From the NCBI RefSeq assembly GCF_052156635.1, contig NZ_JBQKUO010000004.1:186001-250000 (forward strand): a stretch of 64,000 nt of DNA, written 5' to 3'. The stretch is from Nitrospina sp052156635. Its GTDB lineage: Bacteria; Nitrospinota; Nitrospinia; Nitrospinales; Nitrospinaceae. The notes under the pieces are model-generated. The model was not told the DNA's origin and made no database searches. It saw only the letters and a program-made list of their open reading frames with translations. The position numbers were made by a program, and so were the translations under genes. This document shows, in pieces, positions 1 to 8,578 of the stretch. How positions within the stretch are numbered: position 1 is the first letter of the stretch; each line of letters starts with the position of its first letter.

Positions 1-48
1 CAGCACCGTCGATACTGCCAGAATCTGGAACAAACTTTTTTTAATCAT
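1..48 (-). CDS. N-terminus of a secreted protein (runs off left edge)
   Basis: The minus strand carries an ATG at 48 reading MIKKSLFQILAVSTVL before the window ends. Two lysines followed by a hydrophobic run look like the start of a signal peptide. An AAGGAG motif lies about nine bases before the ATG. The gene is in the same direction as the multicopper oxidase but is separated from it by a terminator, so it probably has its own promoter. Function cannot be judged from 16 residues. Confidence 0.6.
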   Translation of the reverse strand, partial: MIKKSLFQILAVSTVL

Positions 49-67
49 TCCTTCTCTCTCCTTAATA

Positions 68-81
68 CTTGAACATTCAAG
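68..81. repeat. Short inverted repeat upstream of the left-edge gene
   Basis: CTTGAACATTCAAG is a perfect 6-2-6 inverted repeat 20 bases before the ATG of the left-edge gene and just upstream of its ribosome binding site. It could be an operator or a small leader hairpin. There is no direct evidence for either. Confidence 0.3.
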
Positions 82-187
82 CAATAAAAACTAACTGAAA
101 ACTGAAACAGAAACCCACAAAAACTTACAGCTCGATTCAAACCGAAAGCCGAAATCATAACACAAAATGGAAAAAACTTAAAACAAA

Positions 188-219
188 GGGGCCTCCGGGT
201 AGGAGGCCCCTCGTTTTTT
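188..219. terminator. Bidirectional intrinsic terminator
   Basis: GGGGCCTCC (188-196), a 5-base loop and GGAGGCCCC (202-210) form a perfect 9-bp GC-rich stem. It is followed by six T on the plus strand and flanked by an A-rich stretch on the other side, so it can work in both directions. It sits 25 bases after the stop codon of the multicopper oxidase, which it most likely terminates. Confidence 0.85.
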
Positions 220-234
220 ATGTCTCAAGCGATG

Positions 235-3200
235 CTATCGCATGGACAGTTTGTTGTCATCCACATTTTGAGCTGATTTCAAGCCCTGGGGGGTCGCTCC
301 ATCCAGGGGAAGGATCGACCGGTCGCCTTGCGGCAAGACCTTGAAATACCCCCATTGCCCCGCCTGCTGGTAAGGCGTCCGCGCATTCAACCACAGGTAG
401 GTACCCGGGTTATGATACGTGCCGCCTGCACCGTTGCGCAGGTGGGCCTGGATATACTCACCGCCACCAAATTGCTCGACGTCGATCATATCGGAACCTT
501 CCTGGTCCATATGACGGCGCCACTGGTGGCCATCCAGGTTGAACATCTGGTTCTGCTCGTTGTGGGCACCGAAGACGTTGATCATCACCTTGTCTCCGGC
601 ATGAGCTTTGAGCACCGGGGTCGCCGGGTCGCCTTCCGCAGCCACGCAGGGCGTGAACATATTGCCGAAGTCACAACCTTCGAACTCCCGATACAGCCAG
701 GGCTCCAGCCGGTAGTTGACGCCCGTCAGGCCCGCTACGTTCTGCAGGTAAGGCATGAAAGACGTACCGATGATGTTGTCTTCGTCCTGGAAGTACAGGG
801 CGAAATCACGATAGTTCTCCAGATCCGCGTTTTCCGGATAGGATTTATCGATGATGACGTCCGCTTTCCAGGAATTACCCAGGGAGATGTCCTTGCCGGT
901 TTCAGGATCCCGGTAAACGGAACCCCGCGGGCCGACAATGATACCGCCGTACAGGCCATCCCGGATGTTGCTAACCAGGTTGCCGAAGTCCCAAATCAGC
1001 GATCCGTTGATCTTGAATCCCGGATGCGCGTAGAAGGTATAATTCTTCGACTTGCCTGGGGCGACCGTCTGGTCTCCCGGGTTGTTGCCCACGTTGATCC
1101 CCTGGGAATCTTTGGGATCAAACGCAATGTTGTTGACATGCAACGAAGTGTTGCTTTTCTCCAGACGATTGGTGAGTTTGATTTTCACACAGTCGCCGAT
1201 GTTGACACGCAACGTCAGCGGATGCGGCATCACATCGTCGTCCGAAGCCTTGCTCACTTCGTCTTCCAGCATGAACACCTTGCCCTCCGGGTTCGCCAGC
1301 AACAGCTTGCGCTCGAAATCCACCTCAAGGTAGTCATCCGCATTGGGGTTGAACTTGAGCTCCTTGTTGACAGCAACCACGTTGAACTTTTTCACCGGTG
1401 CGCCCGCCGGGCACAATTCCGTTTTCGATTTCGGAATTGGTGCATGCGGGTTCAACAGTTTCAGGTCTTTCTGCAGTTCATCGTAGACCCGGAGAATACC
1501 CCAGCTGCCTTCCGACAGTTTGGACGTCCGGCCATTGTAGAACAGGTAGTCGCCAGCCATCTGCTGGTAACCGCCTGCCGTCGTGGCCAAATCGTACCGC
1601 TCTGCGATACCGATATGGATCGTGTTCGTCACACGGGAATCACCGTCGTACCGCTCGGGGCGGTAGCCGTGACCCGACACAACGAACGTATGGGTCTCGT
1701 TCATCAAGCCGTGCAACAGGCGGAAAACAACGCTGTCACCCAAATACGCCCGAACCTGCGGGGTATCCGGATCGCGGTGTTTAAGACTGCTGAACAGCCA
1801 TTCGGCTTTCGGGTTCGCCCTCAGGCGGGACGTCAGGGACGCCGCCCGGAAGTTGAAACCGGAGCCGGTGGTGTGGGTACCGCCGTTCAGATGCGGAAAC
1901 GCCACTTCCAACATGTCTTTCGGCATCTGGAAGGAAACCGACTGACCCGCGGCGATCGCGTTCTCACGCGACAGTCCCGGGGGGTTGCCCTTACTTACCA
2001 GCTGTGCCGTGTGCGGAACCGTATCGTGCAACTGAACCACGATTTCGCGGAACGCACCGCTTCGGGAGTACGCGACCGGCTCGGTGCCGTGGATATCCAC
2101 AACCGGGCCACTGCGTACTTCCTTGCCGGTTTTCGGATCGTGATACGTCGAACCCCAGGGCTCTACGATCGTCGATCCAATACCGCCATGCGGCCAGGTC
2201 GTCGCACCGAAGGCATGGTCATGCCAGAACACCAGTCCGACGTCCGCATCCACCCACCAGCGGTACCGCACATATTCGGTGGAAACAATCTGACCCTTCT
2301 TGTGCGGATGGCTCATGCCCTCCGAGAAGGTGATCGTATACACACCGTCTTTAGCAAAGCCTTTGCTCGGATCCGGGCTGATTTTCTTGATCCACCGCGC
2401 ATCCTTCTTGTTGGGCACTTCGATGCCAACAATGATGTCCGCACCAACATGGTAGGGGGTCGCGCCCTCCGCCATCTTGATTTTCACGGTGTTGTCGCCC
2501 GGTTTCGTATCCTCCAAAACCTTCGCGTTCATGGGCACCGGCAAACCGACATGATGCCCTTTCTTCTCTTTCTTGGTGAACTGCGTGTACGGACGCATCG
2601 ACTGGTCGTAACTGAAACCGGTGATAACGCCGTCCGATGCCTGGTTGTCGAACTGGAAGAAATGCGGATGGATGTTCACCTTCGACATCTGGAAGTTCGT
2701 GAAGTCATCGTCATTCCATTCGCTCGTCAACAGCACGTCCACACAATCGTACACGTTGGCGCGGATGACCAGCGGGATCGCTTTCTTCGGATCCGCTTTC
2801 ACCCCTGCCATATCTTCATCGATCACGTAGATCAGACCGTACTTATCGAGAACCGGAGGCGTGTTGCCATAGGCGCCCGACACTTCGATCGGCGTGTTGA
2901 TGAAGTGCAAATTGTACTGCTTGCGTCCCGCACCTTCCGGGCACAGACTCCAACGTCCGTGCGCACCGGGTTTGGCGGGAGACGAGTTCTCCACGTTGGG
3001 ACCGGACCGGCCACTTCCCGACTCGGAATGCAGAATCTTCGGATCGGGGAGCATGTGGAACGGTTCGAGCCACGGAGCACCACCATGATGCCGCGCAAAC
3101 GGTACGCGTTTGCCAAAATGCGGCGTCAGGTGCGGCCACGCCAGCTTGCCCGTCAACGGGCTGAACTGAAGCGGGTGCCGCTTGCCAGGGCGCGGAGAAA

Positions 3201-5139
3201 TGTACTTGGGAACCTTGTACGTGGATTCCTTCTCGGACAAAGCCTGATTGCCTTTCCAGGACCAGCCCAGTACGGAACCGTCGTACGACAGGATTTGACC
3301 CTTCTCGTCGTCGGTATGGCCCGGGTTGCCCTGAGGCGGCAGCATGTACTTGACCCAGTCCTTCACGTTGACGACCGGGGATTCCCGGTTCCAGTCGCTA
3401 TTGCCTTTATCAACAATCTGGAAATGCTTGCCGAACCAGTCCATGGTCTTGCCGACCAGCTGGTCCGAGGTCACACCTCTAGGGATGCGGCCTTTGCGAT
3501 CCGGCAGCTCCTGCAGAGGGGGCATCACGTCGGTGGAACCGAGCGGATAATTGCCCTCCTGCAGGGTGTTGTACACACGCCAGTATCCCCACATTCCGGC
3601 CACGTAATGGTGCGCCACGTGGCAGTGGAACAGGAAGTCACCAGCCAGGCGCTGACACAAACCGGAACCACACTCGGTCTCCAGGTCCACCACTTCGGCC
3701 GGGCCAATGACTTGCACGTCAACGCGGTCGGTGGTGGTGCGGACAACCGGGTATTTCACGGGACCGTCCCAGGCTGCGGTAACCAGGTTTTCGAGGCCCG
3801 GCTCCCGTTTCGGGGAACGCGTCCAGCGGATGGTGCCGCCGTGCGGATGATGCGAGTGGAACACCTCACCACCGCCGTGCACCAGGCGGTATTTCGCCGG
3901 GTCACCGAGGTACGACCGCGGAATCGTGGTCGGGGCGTCCCCAAAGGTGTACGAGCTGTAGCCCAGGGATTCGTCCTCAAAGTGGAACATCTTCTCCTGA
4001 ACTGCCAGGTTGTTGATACCGAACGGCTCACTGCGGTAGTTGATCGCACGCGCCGAGGGCCGATACGAGTCGGTCTGCGGATCACGCTGCGGGATCATCT
4101 CACCGTGGCGGTTGAGCGGGCGGAAAGACTCGTCACCGACTTCGTGGTAGAAAATAACAAACTCACGGAAGTCTTTGGCGTCCTTGTTGGTGATCATCGC
4201 CATCCAGCCGTTTTCCAGAGGCTCACCGGTCCACGGGTTCAGGTACTCGGAACCGCGCGGCTCAACCATGAACGCACCCACCAGACCAAGAGAAGCGGGA
4301 TCCCGGCCGGCGTGGCTGACGATCATGCGACCGCCCTCCTGCTCGTCGATCGGAATGTACCACTCGTACTCCTGGGTTTTACCCGGGGCGATGATGGCAC
4401 CTTTGGTCGCTGCCGTGTTCGGCTCGCCGGTTTCGCTGATGATCATTGCAGAACCGTTGATCTGAAAACCGGCAGACTCATACTCCAGTTTGTTGTGGAA
4501 GGTGATGCGCACACAGTCACCCTGGTTGGCACGAATGGCCATGGGGGTGATGGCGTCACCCTGATGACCGGTCCGAACCGCACCTGGGTCCAGGGCTTCT
4601 TCCCGCGCCGCGGCGTTTTTTTCTTCCTCAGCACGCACCTTGTCGATGTCCTTGGACAGCACGTACATGTAACCAGGATAATAGTCGCCCCACTGGTTCA
4701 ACGTGATCTCCACGTTGATGGCGCTGACATCGTAGTGCTTGGTGGGCACTCCTGCCGGACAATGTGCACCCCGGTACACCTTGTTGGCAGCTTTCGTCGG
4801 CCCCAACAGGTAGCCCTGTTGCAACTGATGCGCGGCCCACGACTCATGGAACATACCGCTTGAGGATGCGGGAACGGCGTGCTCCAGGAGTTTGCCCTTC
4901 AGGTTGTCCATGAGGGTGCGGAAGGTTTTGTCCAGCTTTTGCTGGTTGCCTTCCAGGCCTTCCATCATCTCCTCGTAGTCGACTTGCTCTTCGAGCTTCT
5001 TCAACCAGTCGGGACGATCGGCGCCGTCGTGCCCCTCATGCTTGGGATTCGCGAGAGCCGGAGTGATACCCAGGCTCAGCGCGGCCAGCAGGACAACCAG
5101 AAGCTGCCCCACCCACTTTGTTGATTTAGCGATTGCCAT
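235..5139 (-). CDS. Giant six-cupredoxin multicopper oxidase, secreted
   Basis: The 1634-residue protein has an N-terminal signal peptide (about residues 1-30), so it acts in the periplasm or outside. Three homologous modules are visible. They open with CPAGVPTKHYDV (127), CPEGAGRKQYNL (733) and CPAGAPVKKFNV (1243), and each has a GDCV/YDCV cupredoxin strand and a later PRGS/PWGS-x-Y segment, suggesting two cupredoxin domains per module and six in all. Copper motifs are concentrated in module 1 domain 2 (HSHHPH at 428-433, HCHVAHH at 505-511 with Met516) and module 2 domain 1 (HPH at 824-826, HDH at 973-975). Together these supply one type 1 site and one trinuclear cluster. Modules 2 and 3 end in degenerate copies (FYNGR, LNART) without Cys or His. 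The substrate is unknown; large MnxG-like metal oxidases are the nearest comparison I can offer. The start has an AGGAGG site 7 bases upstream. htrA lies 74 bases upstream on the same strand. Confidence 0.85.
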   Translation of the reverse strand: MAIAKSTKWVGQLLVVLLAALSLGITPALANPKHEGHDGADRPDWLKKLEEQVDYEEMMEGLEGNQQKLDKTFRTLMDNLKGKLLEHAVPASSSGMFHESWAAHQLQQGYLLGPTKAANKVYRGAHCPAGVPTKHYDVSAINVEITLNQWGDYYPGYMYVLSKDIDKVRAEEEKNAAAREEALDPGAVRTGHQGDAITPMAIRANQGDCVRITFHNKLEYESAGFQINGSAMIISETGEPNTAATKGAIIAPGKTQEYEWYIPIDEQEGGRMIVSHAGRDPASLGLVGAFMVEPRGSEYLNPWTGEPLENGWMAMITNKDAKDFREFVIFYHEVGDESFRPLNRHGEMIPQRDPQTDSYRPSARAINYRSEPFGINNLAVQEKMFHFEDESLGYSSYTFGDAPTTIPRSYLGDPAKYRLVHGGGEVFHSHHPHGGTIRWTRSPKREPGLENLVTAAWDGPVKYPVVRTTTDRVDVQVIGPAEVVDLETECGSGLCQRLAGDFLFHCHVAHHYVAGMWGYWRVYNTLQEGNYPLGSTDVMPPLQELPDRKGRIPRGVTSDQLVGKTMDWFGKHFQIVDKGNSDWNRESPVVNVKDWVKYMLPPQGNPGHTDDEKGQILSYDGSVLGWSWKGNQALSEKESTYKVPKYISPRPGKRHPLQFSPLTGKLAWPHLTPHFGKRVPFARHHGGAPWLEPFHMLPDPKILHSESGSGRSGPNVENSSPAKPGAHGRWSLCPEGAGRKQYNLHFINTPIEVSGAYGNTPPVLDKYGLIYVIDEDMAGVKADPKKAIPLVIRANVYDCVDVLLTSEWNDDDFTNFQMSKVNIHPHFFQFDNQASDGVITGFSYDQSMRPYTQFTKKEKKGHHVGLPVPMNAKVLEDTKPGDNTVKIKMAEGATPYHVGADIIVGIEVPNKKDARWIKKISPDPSKGFAKDGVYTITFSEGMSHPHKKGQIVSTEYVRYRWWVDADVGLVFWHDHAFGATTWPHGGIGSTIVEPWGSTYHDPKTGKEVRSGPVVDIHGTEPVAYSRSGAFREIVVQLHDTVPHTAQLVSKGNPPGLSRENAIAAGQSVSFQMPKDMLEVAFPHLNGGTHTTGSGFNFRAASLTSRLRANPKAEWLFSSLKHRDPDTPQVRAYLGDSVVFRLLHGLMNETHTFVVSGHGYRPERYDGDSRVTNTIHIGIAERYDLATTAGGYQQMAGDYLFYNGRTSKLSEGSWGILRVYDELQKDLKLLNPHAPIPKSKTELCPAGAPVKKFNVVAVNKELKFNPNADDYLEVDFERKLLLANPEGKVFMLEDEVSKASDDDVMPHPLTLRVNIGDCVKIKLTNRLEKSNTSLHVNNIAFDPKDSQGINVGNNPGDQTVAPGKSKNYTFYAHPGFKINGSLIWDFGNLVSNIRDGLYGGIIVGPRGSVYRDPETGKDISLGNSWKADVIIDKSYPENADLENYRDFALYFQDEDNIIGTSFMPYLQNVAGLTGVNYRLEPWLYREFEGCDFGNMFTPCVAAEGDPATPVLKAHAGDKVMINVFGAHNEQNQMFNLDGHQWRRHMDQEGSDMIDVEQFGGGEYIQAHLRNGAGGTYHNPGTYLWLNARTPYQQAGQWGYFKVLPQGDRSILPLDGATPQGLKSAQNVDDNKLSMR

Positions 5140-5213
5140 TAGTTACCTCCTAAGATTCTTCCGCTAAAAAATAATAAATGAATCTTGGAACCTATATTGA
5201 AAAACCCATCGGG

Positions 5214-6593
5214 TTATTCGCTCCTGCTCAATGTCAGGCTCACTTCTTCATCGGCCCGTTGAACGGTTACCGAAATGGACCCCCGCACATGATTCTGCCG
5301 GAGTATGCTTTCAAAATGACCGCGATTGATCACATCCTGGCCGTTCAGGCCGGTGATCAGGTCGCCTACCATCAGGCCGCCCCGGTCCGCGGACCCACCC
5401 GGTTCCACCCGGGTCACAAGGACGCCCTCTTTTTTCTTATCTGAATCTTCATGATCCCCCGTCATGGTTCCGGCTTCATGCTCCGTCCACTCGAAACCAA
5501 GCTCGGGAAGTGGGTTTTGCTGCAGAGACGCCATTTCCATCTGGTCTTTGCGTTGCCCCAATCGAATCGAATACGTTCGCTCCTCGCCATCGCGGAGGAT
5601 ATCGAGGTTGATAAACTGGCCGGGGGAAACGTTGCCGATGAGACGGATCATCCCGTTGGGGGAATCCACATTGGAACCCCCTATTTTCAAAATAATGTCA
5701 CCCACCTTGAGTCCCGCCATGTGGGCGGGCTGACCCTCGAAAACGGAGTTGATCATCACACCCCGCCCTTTGGCGAGGTTGACCTGGGCGGCAACGTCTT
5801 CAGGAACGTTCTCAATACCCACACCCAACCAGCCGCGATTGACCTCACCGTGCTCAATGATCTGGCGTGAAACGTTTTTGACGACATTGGAGGGAATGGC
5901 AAAGCCGATGCTCTGCGCATAGTTGATGATGGCTGTATTGATTCCGATCACTTCGCCACGGATATTGAGGAGAGGCCCCCCACTGTTGCCCGGATTGATG
6001 GAGGCATCCGTTTGAATGAAATCTTCGTAACGGGAAAGGTTGATGTTCTCCCGGTTGAGACCGCTGATCACGCCAAGACTCAAGGTTTCTTTCAATCCAT
6101 AGGGGTTGCCGATGGCGACAACCAGTTGGCCAATTTTCAATTTTGACGAATCCCCCAGGCTCACCTGCGGCAGGATCTCGTCGCTATCGATATGAACGAC
6201 CGCCAGGTCCGTTTCTTCGTCGGTCCCCAATACGGTTCCGACATATTCCTGACCGTCGTAAAGAGTCACCCTAATCTTTTCAGCCTTCCTCACCACATGC
6301 GCGTTGGTGATCAGGTATCCGTTTCGCCCGTCAACAATGACACCGGCGCCGGCATTGTTCGGCCGCTTGCGCAGGGATTCCGGCGTGCCCACCGACGCCT
6401 CCGGAACGAAAGGCGAAATACTGACCACGGAAGGCAACGTATGCTCCGCGAGCCCAACAAGGCCCGATTCCACCTCTTCCAGAACACGCAAACCATTGCC
6501 CAATGAATGCCCGGCCAACGCGCTTGAACCGAACATCAAACACGCGACAAACGCCAACAGGAAATATATGTTGGTAACCAACCGGCTTTTCAT
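5214..6593 (-). CDS. HtrA/DegP-family periplasmic serine protease
   Basis: This 459-residue protein has an N-terminal signal peptide and then a trypsin-like protease domain. The catalytic triad is visible as His99 (TNAHVV), Asp129 (ETDLAVV) and Ser204 (GNSGGPL). Two PDZ domains follow, roughly 265-350 and 385-455, the second ending near the C-terminus. This is the standard layout of DegP/DegQ/MucD proteases that degrade or refold misfolded envelope proteins. It lies directly upstream of the giant multicopper oxidase on the same strand, which fits a role in folding quality control of that large secreted protein; this link is inference. The exact DegP/DegQ/MucD orthology cannot be settled by eye, so no symbol is given. 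Confidence 0.92.
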   Translation of the reverse strand: MKSRLVTNIYFLLAFVACLMFGSSALAGHSLGNGLRVLEEVESGLVGLAEHTLPSVVSISPFVPEASVGTPESLRKRPNNAGAGVIVDGRNGYLITNAHVVRKAEKIRVTLYDGQEYVGTVLGTDEETDLAVVHIDSDEILPQVSLGDSSKLKIGQLVVAIGNPYGLKETLSLGVISGLNRENINLSRYEDFIQTDASINPGNSGGPLLNIRGEVIGINTAIINYAQSIGFAIPSNVVKNVSRQIIEHGEVNRGWLGVGIENVPEDVAAQVNLAKGRGVMINSVFEGQPAHMAGLKVGDIILKIGGSNVDSPNGMIRLIGNVSPGQFINLDILRDGEERTYSIRLGQRKDQMEMASLQQNPLPELGFEWTEHEAGTMTGDHEDSDKKKEGVLVTRVEPGGSADRGGLMVGDLITGLNGQDVINRGHFESILRQNHVRGSISVTVQRADEEVSLTLSRSE

Positions 6594-6763
6594 GTTTCAA
6601 CCCTGCCAGTTTTCCGCCTACTAGCGGTGGTGCTCCTTATCCAGAAACCCGGAAAGAAAAGAAAATGGAGGGATCACTCCGTTTGGGGTGGACCGAAACA
6701 GGTCTTGCAACGAACAGGTCGCCTCACAGCCAAACTATCTACCACTATTTCTCTTCCTACTGC

Positions 6764-6788
6764 GGTCCCCATTGGCGCAATGGGTACC
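6764..6788. repeat. Hairpin-forming inverted repeat
   Basis: CCCATTG (6768-6774), loop GCG and CAATGGG (6778-6784) pair perfectly. The pairing extends by GGT/ACC (6764-6766 and 6786-6788) past one mismatch. There is no T tract on either side, so it is not a standard terminator. It could be a leader structure of htrA transcripts or a protein-binding site. Confidence 0.4.
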
Positions 6789-6923
6789 CCAAAAGCCCAT
6801 TATTTTCAAGGTCTTATACCCTGCCCGGATACGCCTAGACCCTGAAAAAATAAAGGCTTTGGAGCCCTTCGAATCACCTTATATATACAGATTTGATGAG
6901 GGTGTCAAGGGAAAAAGCGTTCC

Positions 6924-6952
6924 TTGCAATCCGGTGTAAACCTTGGTAAATA
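6924..6952 (+). promoter_or_regulatory. Putative sigma70 promoter of cysH
   Basis: TTGCAA (6924-6929) and TAAATA (6947-6952) are separated by 17 bases and lie 77 bases before the cysH start. Each hexamer matches four of the six consensus bases. Confidence 0.45.
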
Positions 6953-6977
6953 ATACAGTTTCTTTTTCCCCGCCCGG

Positions 6978-6992
6978 CAGTGTAGTACACTG
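6978..6992 (+). promoter_or_regulatory. Palindromic operator candidate in the cysH leader
   Basis: CAGTGTAGTACACTG is a perfect 7-1-7 inverted repeat about 26 bases downstream of the proposed -10 box and 36 bases before the cysH start. That is the position expected for a repressor site. The regulator is unknown. Confidence 0.4.
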
Positions 6993-7028
6993 TCTTACAT
7001 AATCGTTCGTCGATTCGGGAGTTTAAGT

Positions 7029-7718
7029 ATGAACTGGCAGGAATTTGAGCAAAAATCAGCCTCTGAGATCATGAACGAGGCGCTGGACCGTTTCGGCGAG
7101 CGGGCTGGCATCGCTTCCAGCTTCGGTTTGGAGGACATGGTATTGATCGACCTCGCACACCGCTCTGGCAAACCTTTCACCGTGTTCACGCTGGACACGG
7201 GTCGCCTGCACGAGGAAACGTACGAAATTATGGAAAAAACGCGCGCCAGGTACGGCATCCCCATTCGCGCTTACTTCCCGGACGCAACCGCCGTGGAAAC
7301 CCTGGAACGGGAAAAAGGCCTGTTCTCGTTCCGCGAAAGCCTGGAAAACCGTAAGGAATGTTGTCGCATCCGCAAGGTAGAACCGCTCGGACGTGCCCTG
7401 AACGAACTAGACGCCTGGGTTACGGGCGTGCGCCGGGAGCAGAGTGTGACGCGTAGCGACATTCAAAAAGCGCATGAGGATGCAGACCACCCCCCGCTCG
7501 TCAAGTTCAATCCGCTTGCGGACTGGACCGAGGCACAGGTGAACCAGTATATCCAGGACAACAAGATTCCGGTCAACGCCCTGCACGCGAGGAATTACCC
7601 GAGCATCGGCTGTGCGCCGTGCACACGGCCGATCGAACCGGGCGAGGATATCCGGGCCGGACGCTGGTGGTGGGAAAATCCCGAGCACAAGGAATGCGGT
7701 CTGCACCGACCCCGCTGA
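7029..7718 (+). CDS. cysH: Assimilatory APS/PAPS reductase, iron-sulfur type
   Basis: The 229-residue protein reduces activated sulfate to sulfite using thioredoxin, in cytoplasmic sulfate assimilation. It shows the family SSFGLED loop near residue 30 for nucleotide binding. The cysteine pairs C111-C112 and C195-x2-C198 are the [4Fe-4S] ligands of the adenylylsulfate-using branch, and Cys223 in the C-terminal KECGLH motif is the catalytic cysteine. The presence of the cluster cysteines argues for APS rather than PAPS as substrate. A GGGAG site lies 6 bases before the ATG. The gene is alone in its direction and converges on the ECF transporter gene, with only 13 bases between stops. Confidence 0.93.
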   Translation: MNWQEFEQKSASEIMNEALDRFGERAGIASSFGLEDMVLIDLAHRSGKPFTVFTLDTGRLHEETYEIMEKTRARYGIPIRAYFPDATAVETLEREKGLFSFRESLENRKECCRIRKVEPLGRALNELDAWVTGVRREQSVTRSDIQKAHEDADHPPLVKFNPLADWTEAQVNQYIQDNKIPVNALHARNYPSIGCAPCTRPIEPGEDIRAGRWWWENPEHKECGLHRPR

Positions 7719-7731
7719 TTCTCCGCTCCAT

Positions 7732-8475
7732 TCAAGCCGCTCCCTGCTCTGGCACGGTTTCGCCTCCCTGCTGCAACTCCAACGCAAAACGGTCCACCTG
7801 ACCAAACAGGTGCGTGACCAACGGTCCCAGAAGCAACGCCGCCGACCATGCATCACGCAGACCCATTTTCTTTTGCGTTTCTGCGTTCGCTTCCCGCCGC
7901 CGTTCCATTTCGCCCAGAATGAACCGCTCCGCTTCAACGCACAGAATCGGGATCAATTGAATCGACCACAATCCCACCGTGAACACGTCCAGAATTTTCT
8001 GTCTCCAAACGGGCGAGGGAAGGATCACCCACCTTTGCAGGCATTCAATGAGACTCATCGGCGGAGTGGTGCGGGTGAGCAGGATCGACAGCGCAAACAT
8101 CACAGTCAGTTTCATGCAGGCCATGGTCCCTCCATAAATACCCTCCCATGTAATGGGAACCGGAAGGAAACTCAAAGCCGGAATCACGGTGCCGGGTGTG
8201 AACAGCATCGGGAACACCCCGATCACCAGAAGCAACCATCTCAATGACCGGAGCAGCCTGAGCAACGTGGCAAGGGGGATGCCCGCGCTGATGGTGCAAA
8301 GCACGACCAGTATCGTGAGACCGACCAGCACCGTCAGGTCCGCAAGGGCAATCCAACCAAGGAGACCCAGCACCGTAAGGATCTTCCAGCCCGGGCTCAA
8401 CTTATGAAAAAAGGAGTCGCCCTTCTGGTAACGGCTTTCAAGAATACTTTTCGATAAAGGGGTGTGGCCCACCAT
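7732..8475 (-). CDS. ECF transporter T component (EcfT/CbiQ family)
   Basis: This 247-residue membrane protein has several hydrophobic helices (about residues 30-60, 80-110 and 125-145, and another near the C-terminus). It carries the N-terminal FHKLSPGWKILTVLGL segment typical of EcfT/CbiQ proteins and a charged cytoplasmic stretch around CVEAERFILGEMERRR, resembling the EcfT coupling helices. It would join an ABC ATPase pair and a substrate-binding S protein in a vitamin or metal importer. No such partners are nearby, so the substrate cannot be named. I take the ATG at 8475 as the start because AAGGA lies upstream of it; an in-frame TTG seven codons earlier is less likely. Confidence 0.72.
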   Translation of the reverse strand: MVGHTPLSKSILESRYQKGDSFFHKLSPGWKILTVLGLLGWIALADLTVLVGLTILVVLCTISAGIPLATLLRLLRSLRWLLLVIGVFPMLFTPGTVIPALSFLPVPITWEGIYGGTMACMKLTVMFALSILLTRTTPPMSLIECLQRWVILPSPVWRQKILDVFTVGLWSIQLIPILCVEAERFILGEMERRREANAETQKKMGLRDAWSAALLLGPLVTHLFGQVDRFALELQQGGETVPEQGAA

Positions 8476-8578
8476 GCGTTGCCGGTTCCTTTCCAATTGG
8501 CCGATTAGATGTTGAAATTGTGAATGAGTATATTAAGATTCCGCAAAATACACCACCCCCAACCGAAAGAGTGGCCTG

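Larger units (their letters stand above)
6594..7028. other. 435-base divergent intergenic region, htrA/cysH
   Basis: No convincing gene is seen here; small open frames lack ribosome binding sites and recognisable content. The region holds a long hairpin (6764-6788), a sigma70-like promoter pointing to cysH (6924-6952) and a near-perfect palindrome in the cysH leader (6978-6992). The htrA promoter should also be here on the minus strand, but I could not identify a good match. Confidence 0.6.

Noticed and set aside
328..4863. A 1511-codon open frame antisense to the multicopper oxidase
   Set aside because: The opposite strand is a clear protein with signal peptide, ribosome binding site and copper motifs. 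The antisense frame has no recognisable domain and is a side effect of GC-rich codon usage.
5200..5215. A 5-bp hairpin plus short T run just after htrA
   Set aside because: The stem is short and overlaps the stop codon; too weak to call a terminator, and read-through into the oxidase is plausible.
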